DNA of 64,000 nucleotides. Origin: Ehretia macrophylla. Lineage: Eukaryota > Streptophyta > Magnoliopsida > Boraginales > Ehretiaceae. The notes under the pieces are model-generated. The model ran no database searches. It was not told the origin of the DNA and worked only from the letters and a program-made list of their open reading frames with translations. Positions 1 to 11,039 of the stretch are shown here, piece after piece; within the stretch, counting starts at the first letter, position 1; each line of letters opens with the position of its first letter. A program made the position numbers and the translations under genes. The stretch covers positions 10,337,501 through 10,401,500 of the forward strand of contig CM075765.1 of NCBI GenBank assembly GCA_037974665.1, written 5' to 3'.

Positions 1-102
1 GAGTTGGCCAATCTAAAGAGACAGATGAAGAAGATGACGATGGTGATACTTCTCATGTTGTGCTTCGTGTTCTTCTTCAGAAACATCTGGTGTAGATGCT
101 AA
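1..102 (+). CDS. C-terminal end of an unidentified protein (GRF-zinc-finger-like tail), partial
   Basis: Frame 1 is open from the window edge to a TAA at 100-102. The 33 residues start with a charged, coil-like stretch (ELANLKRQMKK), followed by a strongly hydrophobic segment (MVILLMLCFVFFF) and a short tail ending WCRC. A coil followed by a C-terminal membrane anchor is the usual ending of plant GRF-type zinc-finger proteins, many of which travel with transposons. It faces the MULE transposase downstream in convergent orientation, so it may be an accessory gene of that element. No zinc-finger residue lies inside the window, so the assignment is an inference. It could equally be a host membrane protein. 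Confidence 0.35.
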   Translation, partial: ELANLKRQMKKMTMVILLMLCFVFFFRNIWCRC

Positions 103-1674
103 AGTGTTCGCAATGGTGTTCTTCAAATTATGTATTTGTAATGTGGTAGGTAATTTAAGTTGTTTAAGATTTGTTGTTTGTGTTTGTAATGTGTTGTTAA
201 TTTGCCTCTTTTGTTATAAGCTAGATCATGATGAATGCAATCCCAATTTTTGTCATTAATATAACATGGTCTTATGTTCAAAAAGCAATTTTTGTTGCTT
301 TTAGGAATTCATTTTGTATCATACAAATTCATGCGCTTTTCATTTCATGCTAATAAGCTTATCCTACATGTTTACATTTCTAGTCTTGTTTACTTGAAAA
401 TGTGATTGCTGAGAGACTTTTGAAACCATTTTGCCGAACTTGCTGCCTTAATTTGCATACGCCAATAGGTTTAGTTCCTTTCAATCAAAGAGTCTTGTAA
501 GGTTGATTAGAAATATAGGGATAGTAACAAGCTAATCCATAAAATATTTTGCTTACATAATCAAGAATGAAAAACATATGCAGATATGTTACTAAAGAAA
601 TAATTATTCGTGTTACTGCGGAAACAAAAAAATTCAGTTGGAGTGCATACTGCTGACTTTGGGCATGTTGTTCTAGAGCCTAACCTTAAGGAGTATTACA
701 CAAGACTGCTATTGTTTTTCCTTTTCTTTTTGAAGGATAGGGGGTGTTGGGAAGAAGAAAATGATTGACTATGTTAGCAGGAAAACTAAAAGGCATGCTA
801 GCAGACATTTAGTAGGTTGTTTTAGTGCCATTTGTTTGAACAAAATATCTTGGTGTAATAACGGTCGAAATAGATCCGCTGATATTTTGAGATACAACTG
901 TACACATTTGAGAATATATATACAATACAACTGAGAAATTGACCAAATGCAACTAAAATCTAAATGACAAAACACACAAACTGGAGAACCATATATACAC
1001 CATAATGACAACAAAAAGTGGTATCACTTTCTATATGCACCACTTGCAATACAAGCAACCTGGGCCAAAAAAAAACTAGAGAACCACATATACACCATAA
1101 TGACAAAACACACAAACTGAACCATATGCATTACACACAAACTAGAATTTCTACCAATAATTGTTCAAAACACAAAACCTAAATTGTTCGACAAACTAAA
1201 CCATGTACTTGTACTAATTTTCAAAACACTAAGGCATTAAAGAAATTGTTCAACACTAAATTAGAGATATACAATCATGTTCAAAACACAAATCCTTTAT
1301 TACTACTCCATGTTCTTCATCTTAGTGATATGGATCTTCTTCTGTGGATATGACATGTCACCCTTTCCATCTGAAGCGTTACTCTTTGAGTTAGTTAATG
1401 TTGCACCCAATAAAGAACCAAGTTTCACACAACTCTTGCCATTACTCGACCTAATATTGATTGATGACTTGTTGGTTGAACATGTTGGTGGAGCTCGAAT
1501 ATAGACTCCTCCCCTGCTGGTATAAAGGTTCGTTTCTTCTGGTCATTAGGCATTTTTATCACCTGAAATTAGACAAAGTATATTAGCCATTACAAAAGTA
1601 AGATTTATGAAACCATATAGAAACTAACCTTATTGGGTTGTATAGAATTGTCTCCTTTGATTTGAAAAGAGAAT
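103..1674. other. Non-coding stretch inside the MULE, with a local repeat
   Basis: I see no coding region here. At about 966-1125 a short segment containing 'accatatatacaccataatg' and 'acaaaacacacaaact' occurs twice in slightly different order, a degenerate local duplication. Such duplications are common in the subterminal DNA of plant transposons. The small ORFs here are not supported by composition or similarity. Confidence 0.4.
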
Positions 1675-4600
1675 TCATTTGGTTTTTTCTTTTCTCATAC
1701 GCTTAGCGATAACTGTAGTACATGTTCGAATGTCATGACCTTCTTTTAGACAAACTCTGCACATGGTTCTTCTAATTGGAAGTTTCTTCCTACTGCTGCT
1801 TGCATTTGCAAATGTAGTTGTCAAACTAGGTCCCATTTCAGAAGTGATATTATTTGCATTAACCTGCATATTGTTCTTGCTAGCACCTATTGCAACCCTA
1901 CTATTTCTTGTATTAACCTGCACTTTACTATTGTTGTTATTCATATGTTCAGCCCATGTGCCTTGATCCAATGGGTCAGCATGACAAGTCTCAAAGATAT
2001 CCACCAAATCAAAACTATTTCCTTCATTTCCAAATTCAATGTCATCGGTATTCACATGGCCATTATTACCTTCATTCTCAACTCCATTTCCATCCTCTGT
2101 ACCTTGATGAATGTTATTATACCTTCTCCTATTATGGCCTGCTTGCCTGCATAAGGTACACCTTAGCTTCACCAATTTTCGTCCCATCTTTTCCATTGAA
2201 CCTCTTGGGACATGTTGTTTTTGCTCCCCTTTTGCAATCTCATCTGGCTTTATTGTCTTTAACATTTTAGGTCTACTAGGCAGTCTAAATGCATTAGGTA
2301 CAAGTACTGGTTGTCTCTCTAAAATAGGCCACAAGTCTGGTCCATTAATGGGTTCTATCACAAGCTCATAAGCTCCTAGATAAGCCTATTTCCTATAACA
2401 TTCATGGACAAAGTCCTCAGGATCATGACCTATGTAACTAATGACAGTTGTTGCATATGCACATGGGATTCCTAATAATTCCCAATTTCTACATGAACAA
2501 GTCTATATACCCAAATCAACTACATACTAATCATTGGCAAAGGAACGTACCTGAAATTTGTTGTCACCACTAGGTATTGCGTTCCATGGTACACTATCAT
2601 CCTTGCTCTGATTCAGAATCTTGCATATTTTAGGACATACAAATCTTTATATTATCTCATTCACTCTATTTTTTATTGCATCCTCATCATCAAATATATT
2701 CTGATCTTCTCAAGCATCACAAGGATAAATTTGTCTCTTGTATCTAGTATCGCAGCATTGAAGCTTTCACACAGGTTGTTCAAAAGAATGCCACATTTTT
2801 CCTTAGTCTTGAAGTGGGACCTGCTCCAAAACTTGACCGGTTCATTTGCTAGCCATTCAAATGCTCCCTCATCATACTCTCTAAGTTCAGTCATATATGA
2901 CTGAAACTTCTGTATATATAGAGCCCTAGCAACCTTCTACATCCTTGCTTTAAGCGTAGTAGCCCCACCATGAACTTTCTTAAAGTTGTTGTACAGGTGA
3001 TGAACACAATGTCTATGCTTGGCACCTGGTATAATCTCATCGACTACTGATATTAAACCCTAATCAAGAGAGGTTACAATATATTAACATAAAAAATGAA
3101 ATAGATATGAATAACAATTAAACGATAAAAATTGTACCTTTTGTTTGTCAGTTATAAATTTCCATCTTTCCTGATCATATATCTCAAGGTCTTGAACTAA
3201 TAAATTCAGAAACCAACTCCAACTCTTTTTGTCTTCTGTTTCTGCTACACAATAAACAATTGAAAATATACAATTGTTGAGATCAATGCCAACAATTGTC
3301 AAGAGAATGCCTGGATATAGTCCCTTCATATAGTAACCATCCACCCTACAATATGTCTGCAACCCTTTAAGAAACCCCTCCTACAAGCCTCAAGACAAAC
3401 ATAGAATCTAAGGAATGTCTCTTCCCCCATATTTTTCATCCACTGTTGTTTCCATACAAACTGTTGATCCTGGATTGGTTCTCCTAAGTTCTTCACAATA
3501 ACTCCAAGCAATTTATACTAATCTCTATATTGGCCCTCAATCATTGTTTTGGCCAACAAGAACACCTTGTATTTTTGCTTTCTAATAACATTGACATGTA
3601 AATCATTGTGCACCTTCATTTGAAAATCACAAACTCTACAATACAAATTCAATCGGATGTCCTCAAGATACAACCTATACAATTGTTTAGAGGTCAGGTG
3701 CCTATGGTTCATTCCTTTACCACATGAGTGTTAACTAATCAAGCTTCGAATCTAAAATATTTTTTCATCCTCCAAACATGTTGCATATACAAACCATATG
3801 CATGTTTTAGTTTTGCAATAAGCTCTAATCATGTCCTTGTCATTCTTCATCAACTCATAATCCTTATAATGTTTGATTTCATATGCTTTCAGTGATAACT
3901 TCAGCTCCTTCGCTGAACTGTTGATAGCATTCCAATGATAAAAAATGGGTCATTCATGTCAACATCAACCCTAAATCTTTAAAATTTAGGTTGGCTTTGT
4001 CTACAATTATCCTCATCAGATGCGATTTCCAAACTATCAAAATCACCCTCAGATGTCAAATCTAAAAAGTCATCACTACACTTTATATCCTTGCCATACT
4101 CATTTGCAAAGGGTATAATCTCACTCATGGAGATTTTGTTCTTATTTTCTAACAGCTCTACTCTCTTATCAATGTTCTGCTCATAAAGTCTATCAACATC
4201 ATCCTCACTCAAGTTAAATTCACTATCATGAAATGATGAACCATCACTACTGTTAGTTTCATAATCATTCTCTATGTAACCTCTCAGCATTCTTTTCCCA
4301 TTCCCATAACCTTTCCCCTTCATCTTGCTTCCATTAATATATGCCTCATCATATTCACTAATGTTTTCAAAGCCTTGTGCATTCTTATTAATATTACTAT
4401 TTGATCCTACTTGACTATGGTATGGCAAGCACATCACATTACATGGACCTTCCATATATACATCAATTTTATCTATTTCAACCTCTATATTGCACATCTC
4501 AAGAACATCATCATCACATGCCAAAAAAATTAACCTATCATCTAGATTCATACTAGGTTTCCTGTAATGAAATGCTATATTTCCCACATAACCAATTTGT

Positions 4601-4791
4601 TTAGCAATTTTATTCAAAGAACACAAGGACATCTCACTATAATGATAGTTATCCACAAATTGATAACTACCCCTAATGTACAAGGTTTGTTGAATCTTCA
4701 TGAACTGCCCTCCATAGTTAAGATTTATAGTGAAATTTTCTAAAGCATAAAACAATGTAGTAACATTACTTAGCAATGGTATACATAGCAA
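1675..4791 (-). pseudogene. MULE (MuDR-type) transposase, broken
   Basis: Read right to left, the pieces follow the canonical plant MULE order. First comes an N-terminal domain (4791-3979; RGSYQFVDNYHYSEMSL) with an acidic linker. Next is the DNA-binding region (3712-3518; HLTSKQLYRLYLED). The catalytic core (about 3511-2673) has VDGYYMKGLYPG, then TDKQKG and LCESFN, which would supply the DDE acidic residues. A SWIM-type zinc motif follows (about 2510-2390; CSCRNWELLGIPCAY). The C-terminus (2361-1675) has two zinc knuckles; the first reads CTLCRQAGHNRRRY with its last Cys lost, the second CRVCLKEGHDIRTC is intact. A genuine intron probably lies at about 3138-3064 (donor after DKQK, acceptor before GLISVV). 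The gene is dead: in-frame stops occur near 3520, 2675 and 2390 and a frameshift near 3350. It cannot encode an autonomous transposase. Confidence 0.85.
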
Positions 4792-5053
4792 TATATATCA
4801 TAGTTGTCATACTTTGTCATCTACAGAAGTAGCAATTAACAAAGACAATGGAATACAGAGGTAGCAAATCAGTTAATTTTGCAGATTCATGTAAAATAAC
4901 CAGCAACATTCACTTGACGTGACTGATCCATTAAGTGTTTCTTCTATTGTTAAGTTTATTCAAACTCATTTTGGAAGGCTCGTGCACGCAAATACGTGAA
5001 GCGTAACAAATGTACAATAACTAGTAATATACAAACAAGTACATATATACATA

Positions 5054-5091
<38 letters not shown>

Positions 5092-5379
5092 ATATGTTAA
5101 CACACACTTTAGATCGTGTTGTGTTTTGAAGTTGCTGAAGCTTGATTGTGTCTTGCAACCATTGAGTTTTCGCAGCTCAATCTTCATCGACCCTTTTCCC
5201 AAATTGTTCGTTGCCCTAGTTTTGAGTTTTCTTCATAGCTATAACCTGGTTCAAGAAACACATGATTGATTTCCTTTGCCCTAATTTTGACCATTATTCT
5301 TTTATGCTGACTTATAACTTGAAGTTCTTAAGTTGTTCTTGCCACCTCAGCAATTTTATTGTCTCGTGAAAAATGCGTG

Positions 5380-5528
5380 CTCCTGCTGTTAAAATTTGGA
5401 CGAAAAAAGAGCTAAGGACTAACACAAAAAAGTAGCTAAACACCAGGGATTGAAAGGTTCATTTTGAAAGTCAAAGAACTAAAAGTTCTTATGCCCCATA
5501 GTCTAGGGATTATGGCAAGTATTAACCC
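5380..5528 (-). repeat. Possible MULE terminal repeat
   Basis: On the - strand the sequence begins GGGTTAATACTTGCCATAAT and runs into text typical of plant MULE and other DNA-transposon ends (short 'fixed phrase' low-GC sequence with 'ttagtccttagctc'). It lies about 600 bp outside the transposase N-terminus, where an end is expected. No partner copy was found in the window. Confidence 0.3.
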
Positions 5529-6940
5529 TATTAAATTTGTTTCATTGTTGTAATAGCTACAAATCATAATTTAGAATACTTGATTGTAGACTATTAATCA
5601 CAACTTAAATGCCCTGTAATATGTGTTTAGGGTTTTCTAAAAACTTCTGATAGAATTCTTACACTTAGAGAGAGAGTGTGAGAAGTCTATATTTTTTCTA
5701 AGAGAGACGACTTGTCTTTAAGCGTCTTCTATTGTTAGAATTATTGGAAGTTACTTACCTTTTCCTCCGATAGGATTTGGTCAGATCAACCCATATTGGC
5801 TGCCCAACCAACAATGCATTATGAATTCAAATACTTTCATTTACACAAATTGCTATACAAATTTTACAACATTTCTATTTTTAGGAATTTCAGCTAATGT
5901 TGCAATTCCACAAAGTCATTTACGATATGTGTTACATTCAACATTTATATGACGAGGCAAAAAAAATGAGGTTAATTCTATCTTTGTGGTATGGAATGTC
6001 CTATATCATAAAGGTCATGATAAATATTTTACAAAGGCGTTTAGTGTTATATATTTTTAATTTTATGAAAACTGTTGAGGTTATTTCATTAAGAGTACCA
6101 AGATTATTACATTAAGAGTACCATATTTAATGCCCTTAGTGCTTCCATTAAATGAAGGTAATTTATTATATTTTTCGTATTACTCATGATTGCTAATGAT
6201 TTTATATATTGTTGTTATATCATCATCTATGTGCATTTCATAATTCTTTCATATTTAATGATGCACTAGCGCAATTTAAAGCTAAGCCTATACTAGACCG
6301 CTTGAAGATGAGCCCAATCCTAAATTTTAGAATGGGCTTGCCAATTGATTGATTGGTTTTGACTTTTTTTTTTTTTTTTGGTCTATAAAAGTTTTAACAT
6401 ATACAATATACAAAATATACAACCAAAGGCATTCAACCAATGCCAGAGTGTACAAAAGAACCTTGAATCAACTTAACAAAATGCATAGAAGGATTAGATA
6501 CTCAATCGTAATTAAGAGAACCGAGTATAACCTGCCTAATTAGCCAATTGGTTTTGACTTAAACTACCTTAACATGAACTAAGATTAACTGGACTCAATT
6601 TGATTTTTTATGGTCATTTTGCTTAATTTTTATTCCAAAGAGAGAGAGAGAGAGAGGGGTGGCTTGAAGAGAAGCCTAGTATAGTAGAATGTAGATGTTC
6701 AATGTTTATATTTTTTATCAGGAAGAAAATTACTTATATTAATGAGCAAAAAGTATTGATTAATCAAGAACAAAATTATCTAGATTGAGAATGGCTTGCA
6801 AAATTAAGAGAATAAGATTATACCAACTGGATGAGAAAATGTTAGCTCTATTGCGTCTAATTAACTAGTCAACTATTGTATTTAAAACTCTTTTAACAAA
6901 TTAGAATCTAAATGAAACGGAGGAAGTTGAGTGGGAAAAT
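5529..6940. other. Intergenic, AT-rich, nothing coding seen
   Basis: Only low-complexity tracts are visible: a poly-T run near 6365 and a (GA)n run near 6640-6656. No gene or complete repeat element was recognised. Confidence 0.5.
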
Positions 6941-7266
6941 TGTGTAAATGGTCCTTTTTATTTTCCTAAAATTTTAAATTAATATTTATTGTTCAAAATT
7001 AGTCAATTTAGTCGCTATTATTTAAAAAAAAATTAATTTAGTCCTCAAATAGTGGTCACGTGCAGAGACAAAATTAATTTTTTTTTAAAAAATAATAATG
7101 ACTAAATTGTTATTATTTTTTAAAATAAGGACTAAATTGACTAATTTTAAATAATATGAACAAATTTAAATTTTTTTTAAGAAGTAATAGATATTAAATT
7201 AATTAATTTTGAACCAGAGAGACAAATTTAAAATTTTAGAAAAAATAATAAGGATCATTGTGCTAT
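6941..7266. mobile_element. Foldback MITE with ~85-bp inverted ends
   Basis: The left end reads 'gtgtaaatggtccttttta' then 'cctaaaattttaaatt' and 'ttcaaaattagtcaattta'. The right end, reverse-complemented, reads 'agcacaatgatccttatt', 'tctaaaattttaaatt' and 'ttcaaaattaattaattta' in the same order. The two arms therefore pair over about 85 bp with mismatches, and the interior repeats 'gactaaatt' motifs. There is no coding capacity. Long terminal inverted repeats suggest a non-autonomous Mutator-type element; a clean target duplication was not found. Confidence 0.65.
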
Positions 7267-8800
7267 TTTTTCTTTTATTTTTTATTTTTTATTTTTTTTC
7301 AAAGCTATTTTTCCAAGTTGAGTGGATAAGATCAGATGTTTTCCACATTGTAAGCAACTAGAATCTAGGTGTTTATACAAGTCAATGCCTAATTACTAGC
7401 TAAGTCAGTGAACTAATAGGTAGACTGAGCTTTAGGCTAAGCCAAAACTACTTTCGATATTCAATGGACAATGATACTTATTGTATGCAATTTACTTTAT
7501 AAGTAGATACATTTTGTTGAATATCACAACTTTTTTTTTTCTTTTTTTTTGAATTTCTGGGTGATGACTTTTGTGTTAATATCGTAATAAGTAATTGATA
7601 ATACATTTTTGAAACGTCTCTTTAAATTGATTGTTTGATTAATAACTGAAAAATAATAATAATTTACTAAGATGAAAAATAAGATATCAAATTTCTAGAA
7701 AGAAAATTAAAAATCCCAACCAAAACATTATGAACCAAAAAAGAGAATAAAGTCTCAATAAAAATTTACTTATTTTTTCGAAACCCCTTATAAGTTCTAT
7801 GGCAATACACGTATGCTAACTCATTTATATAGCATGAAAGTATATTTTTTGTTTTATACCTTTAATGTTGTTGAATTTCCTATTCTATGGCGAGTCGAAT
7901 CTATCATATGGTAATTACCAGCAATAATGAATAGTTTGTCTTTCGGGCCAATGTAAGCACATGGATCTATTCATCCAATTTCAACTTTCACAAAAAAGAG
8001 AAATATTAGATGCAATCAAGCATTCACTTAAGAAAAGAAGGATAAAATATTATTGTAGAGGAAGATTGTGTTACGATTGACCTTATCTATTCGGTTCACA
8101 TACTATCGGACCAACTTATATATGAGTGTGTTAATGATCAATTCGAATTAATTAAAGAATTACTCATTTTCATATATTAATAAATTATCTGACTCTCTCA
8201 TACAAAGTGAGCCTTGTAGATGTGGACCCTACTCTTATAGAGTGGTCCCAATGTCCGGCATGGCATATAGAACATTTTTAGTGGAAAAAATTCTTTCATG
8301 AGATATGTGACAAATCTGTCACAGCCACATGTTAAGTTGTTATTCTATGAGATTAATTTACGTTAATCTGTATCGTACAAATGTATTATGTCAAAATATC
8401 ATAAGTTTCTTTTTTTATTAATTTAACCTTACAGAGTTTTAAATAAATTACTATAATATCCCTACTTATAACAATTAATTAATATTTATTAACTAATTAA
8501 AACACTTTTTATTTATTTAATTATAACAAATTTACCACATACTTCATAAAAAAAAAAAAACCCCTTCTCGTGGACTAAGACATAGTGTTAGATCTCACTC
8601 CACTCTGAGGAAGACTCAATCCCTGTGCACTCCAAAAAGTGTATCATAAAGTTTAATTTCTTTAATATATTTTCCAACAAGGCATACGGTGTAGGAACGT
8701 GGCATTTGTCTTTGAAATTAAAAATAAGGACAAAAAGTAAAACGAAACGCCAGCAGAAGAAGACAAAAAGAAAGAAAAAAGAAACTGTTGTTTTGTAGTT
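7267..8800. other. Intergenic, AT-rich, nothing recognised
   Basis: I see no coding region or complete repeat here. Poly-A and poly-T runs (for example near 7530 and 8548) and short AT-rich direct repeats are the only features. Confidence 0.5.
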
Positions 8801-8894
8801 ATTACATTTGATCTTTCCCCTCAGCTTGCATACATCTACGTCTCTCTCTCTCTCTTCAATATGGCGCAAAGAGACCCTTCCTATACTTTCTCTT

Positions 8895-8996
8895 CACACT
8901 ACTATATATATATATATATACACACAACAAACATATTGCAATTCATTCACACTGCATGAACAGACATTGAGTCTCCACGCCTCTCTTTCTCTATCA

Positions 8997-9046
<50 letters not shown>

Positions 9047-9068
9047 TGAGCCGCAGACACACACAAAT
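8895..9068 (+). promoter_or_regulatory. Putative promoter and 5'-UTR exon of the URGT transporter
   Basis: A TATA-like run at about 8903-8920 is followed by a CT/GA-rich leader containing (TA)n and (GA)n microsatellites. The leader ends at a good plant splice donor (GTAAGT at 9069). A matching acceptor (tatttagcag) lies at about 12608-12617, just 10 bases before the transporter start codon. This would give a 5'-UTR intron of about 3.5 kb, a common arrangement in plants. It is inferred from splice signals only; no transcript evidence is available. Confidence 0.4.
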
Positions 9069-9305
9069 GTAAGTGTCGAAAAGCTTTCGATTTTTTTTGT
9101 TTTCTAATTATTGTATTTGTGCTGTTGAATTATGTGATTTTTAAGTCTAATTTTTTATCTGCTGGTATATATTTCTTTCTTTTTTTATTTTTTGGTTTTG
9201 AAATTGCATTGTATTTTCTTATTTTTTATCAACATTTAACCTTTTTTGATTTTTGATTATTTTTATTGGAGATGAAACTATTGAATTTTTAGCATTTTAT
9301 TGTTC

Positions 9306-9321
9306 GCTTTCGCTTTCGCTT

Positions 9322-9352
<31 letters not shown>

Positions 9353-9354
9353 CA
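9306..9354. repeat. Hexanucleotide microsatellite (CTTTCR)n
   Basis: About eight tandem copies of a 6-base unit, first as 'tttcgc' and then as 'tttcac', lie in the proposed 5'-UTR intron of the transporter. The internal switch between the two variants shows expansion from two sub-units. Confidence 0.9.
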
Positions 9355-9790
9355 CGCATGCTTAAATCTAATGGTTGATATGCATATATGAGTATCAGAT
9401 GTGTATATATATGCATATGTGTGTGTATATATACGTAAACGTATATCTGTAAATCTGGTATATTGAATATTTAACACACGCGCTATATATATGTTAGTGT
9501 ACATGTATATCCTGTTTTGGAATTGGATATATGTGTGTGTGTATATATACGTATTATCTGTAAATCTGTTTTATTGTATATTTAACACACGCAAGGTGTA
9601 TATATGTTTGTGTGTATGTGTGGAATTGGATTGTTAATGATAAAAATTGAGGCTTCTTTTGATGTATATTGATCTTCTTTTGATTGAAGCAAAAGTTATT
9701 TAACTTTTGAATCTGTTGTTCACTTTCACTCTCACGCACGCTTGAATCTAATGGTTGATACGCATATGTATATGTATGCATATTATCTGT
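9351..9790. repeat. Diverged ~380-bp tandem duplication with TG/TA-rich interior
   Basis: The phrase 'aatctaatggttgata' followed by 'gcatat' occurs near 9366 and again near 9744. Between them 'tatctgtaaatctg' plus 'tttaacacacgc' is itself repeated (near 9443-9482 and 9556-9593). This is local segmental duplication within a putative intron. Nothing in it codes. Confidence 0.6.
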
Positions 9791-10138
9791 ATATCTATAA
9801 TTTTATATTTTTAACTACGTAGATTCATATACTCTGTGTGTTATATATATATGTGTACCCTCGTTGGAATTTCCTACTCGGATTTTGATGAGTTGATGCG
9901 TCTGAAATTCAGTTGTAACTTTTGAATATCATAAAATGTAAGAAAATTTGTCTTCAGAGAAATAATACAAGTTATCTTTTTCCCTGAATGTCTTCAGAGT
10001 AATAATGCAAATTGTTTAACGAGTTATCTCCTTCCCTGAATTTGTATCTCTTGATATATTTTACGAGGATATGAAATTCTTTTTGTTTTCTCAGTTCCAT
10101 ATTAATTGTCACAGTTTGACTGGGCACGATGTGTTAGG

Positions 10139-10305
10139 CAGGGGCAGATCTAGGATGTTCTATAAGTGGAGTCTAGGACAAGTGCTAAGTGGTTTTGGTG
10201 ATTAAAATTAGCGGAGGTTTTGAGGGCTAAAATGATTTTAACCTAAAAACATTTTGTGGATTCAGGGAGGGGTTTCACCCCACAACTAAGAGTTTGCATC
10301 TGCCC
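10139..10305. mobile_element. hAT-type MITE with 8-bp target duplication
   Basis: The left end CAGGGGCAGATCTAGG is the typical start of plant hAT MITEs. The right end ATCTGCCC is its inverted partner, slightly eroded. The element is flanked on both sides by the identical 8-mer GTGTTAGG (10131-10138 and 10306-10313), the duplication length made by hAT transposases. There is no coding capacity. It sits in the proposed 5'-UTR intron of the transporter. Confidence 0.8.
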
Positions 10306-10413
10306 GTGTTAGGTGAAAATTATGATTTTGTACAGCTCTTTGTAGTGTGTATTTTGAAGAAAGTGGGGCTTAAACTGTGAATTTAGATATACCTTTTGAC
10401 TCTTGACTTTTTT

Positions 10414-11039
10414 ACTAGAAAAAGAGAATTTTAGATGCTTGGATTCTATGGTTCAACAAGATGGGAAGACTAATGCGGACGTTGATCACAGAATCAAAGC
10501 AGGATGGACGAAGTAGAGAAATGCGTCAGGAATCTTAAGTAATCAAAAAATACCACTTAAGTTAAAAGGGAAGTTCTATAAAATAGCCATTAGGCCTGCT
10601 ATGTTATATGGCTCAGAGTTTTGGGCGGTGAAATATCAACATGTTCATAAAATGTCAATGGCTAAGATGAGAATATTGAGATGGATGTGTGGCAAAACTA
10701 AGAAGGACAAGATAAGGAACGGGGTGATACGTGAAAGAATAGAAGTGGCCCCGATTGAGGATAAGATGAGAGAAAATCGTCTGAGATGGTTTGGCCACGT
10801 AAGGAGACGACGTGTTGAGGCGCCTGTTAGAAGGTGCGGAGGTTTAGAAATAGTACACCAAAAGAGAGGTAGAGATAGACCTAAGGTGACTTGGACGGAG
10901 ACAATTAGACGAGACCTTGCGTGTATGGAGCTTATAGAGGAGATGGCTCTCGACAGGAACGCGTGGCATCGCATGATTCATATAGCCGACCCCACCTAGT
11001 GGGACAAGGTTAAGTTTAGTTTGGTTTGGTTTGGTTTGG
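10414..11039 (+). mobile_element. RTE-type LINE, 5'-truncated 3' end
   Basis: The sequence encodes the C-terminal end of a plant RTE reverse-transcriptase ORF: YKIAIRPAMLYGSEFWAVK, then MRILRWMCGKTKKDKIRN, RLRWFGHVRRR and a final WHRMIHIADPT. It ends in a TTTGG/GGTTT short tandem tail instead of poly-A, as RTE elements do. Flanks at 10394-10413 (ttttgactcttgactttttt) and 11040-11057 (ttttaactctgacttttt) are near-identical and look like the target-site duplication. The copy is dead on arrival: the 5' part is absent and a TAG interrupts the frame at 10515, where RTE proteins have a tryptophan. About 132 residues remain open from 10601 to 10999. Confidence 0.85.

Larger units (their letters stand above)
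1..5528 (-). mobile_element. Mutator-like element (MULE), right part; left end outside the window
   Basis: A recognisable MULE transposase (1675-4791, - strand) lies between a possible terminal repeat ending near 5528 and the left window edge. I could not find a matching left terminal repeat inside the window, so the element probably continues to the left. Non-coding stretches flank the transposase: 103-1674 downstream and 4792-5528 upstream. The upstream one includes an (AT)n run at about 5057-5088. The domains are seen directly; the outer limits are inferred. Confidence 0.5.

Noticed and set aside
8808-9107. 99-codon + strand frame full of Ser/Leu and Tyr-Ile repeats
   Set aside because: It is made by CT, TA and GA microsatellites in the putative 5' UTR; it has no protein character.
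9306-9354. Regular short repeats considered as a CRISPR array
   Set aside because: The 6-base units lie in direct tandem without spacers, in a plant nuclear genome; it is a microsatellite.
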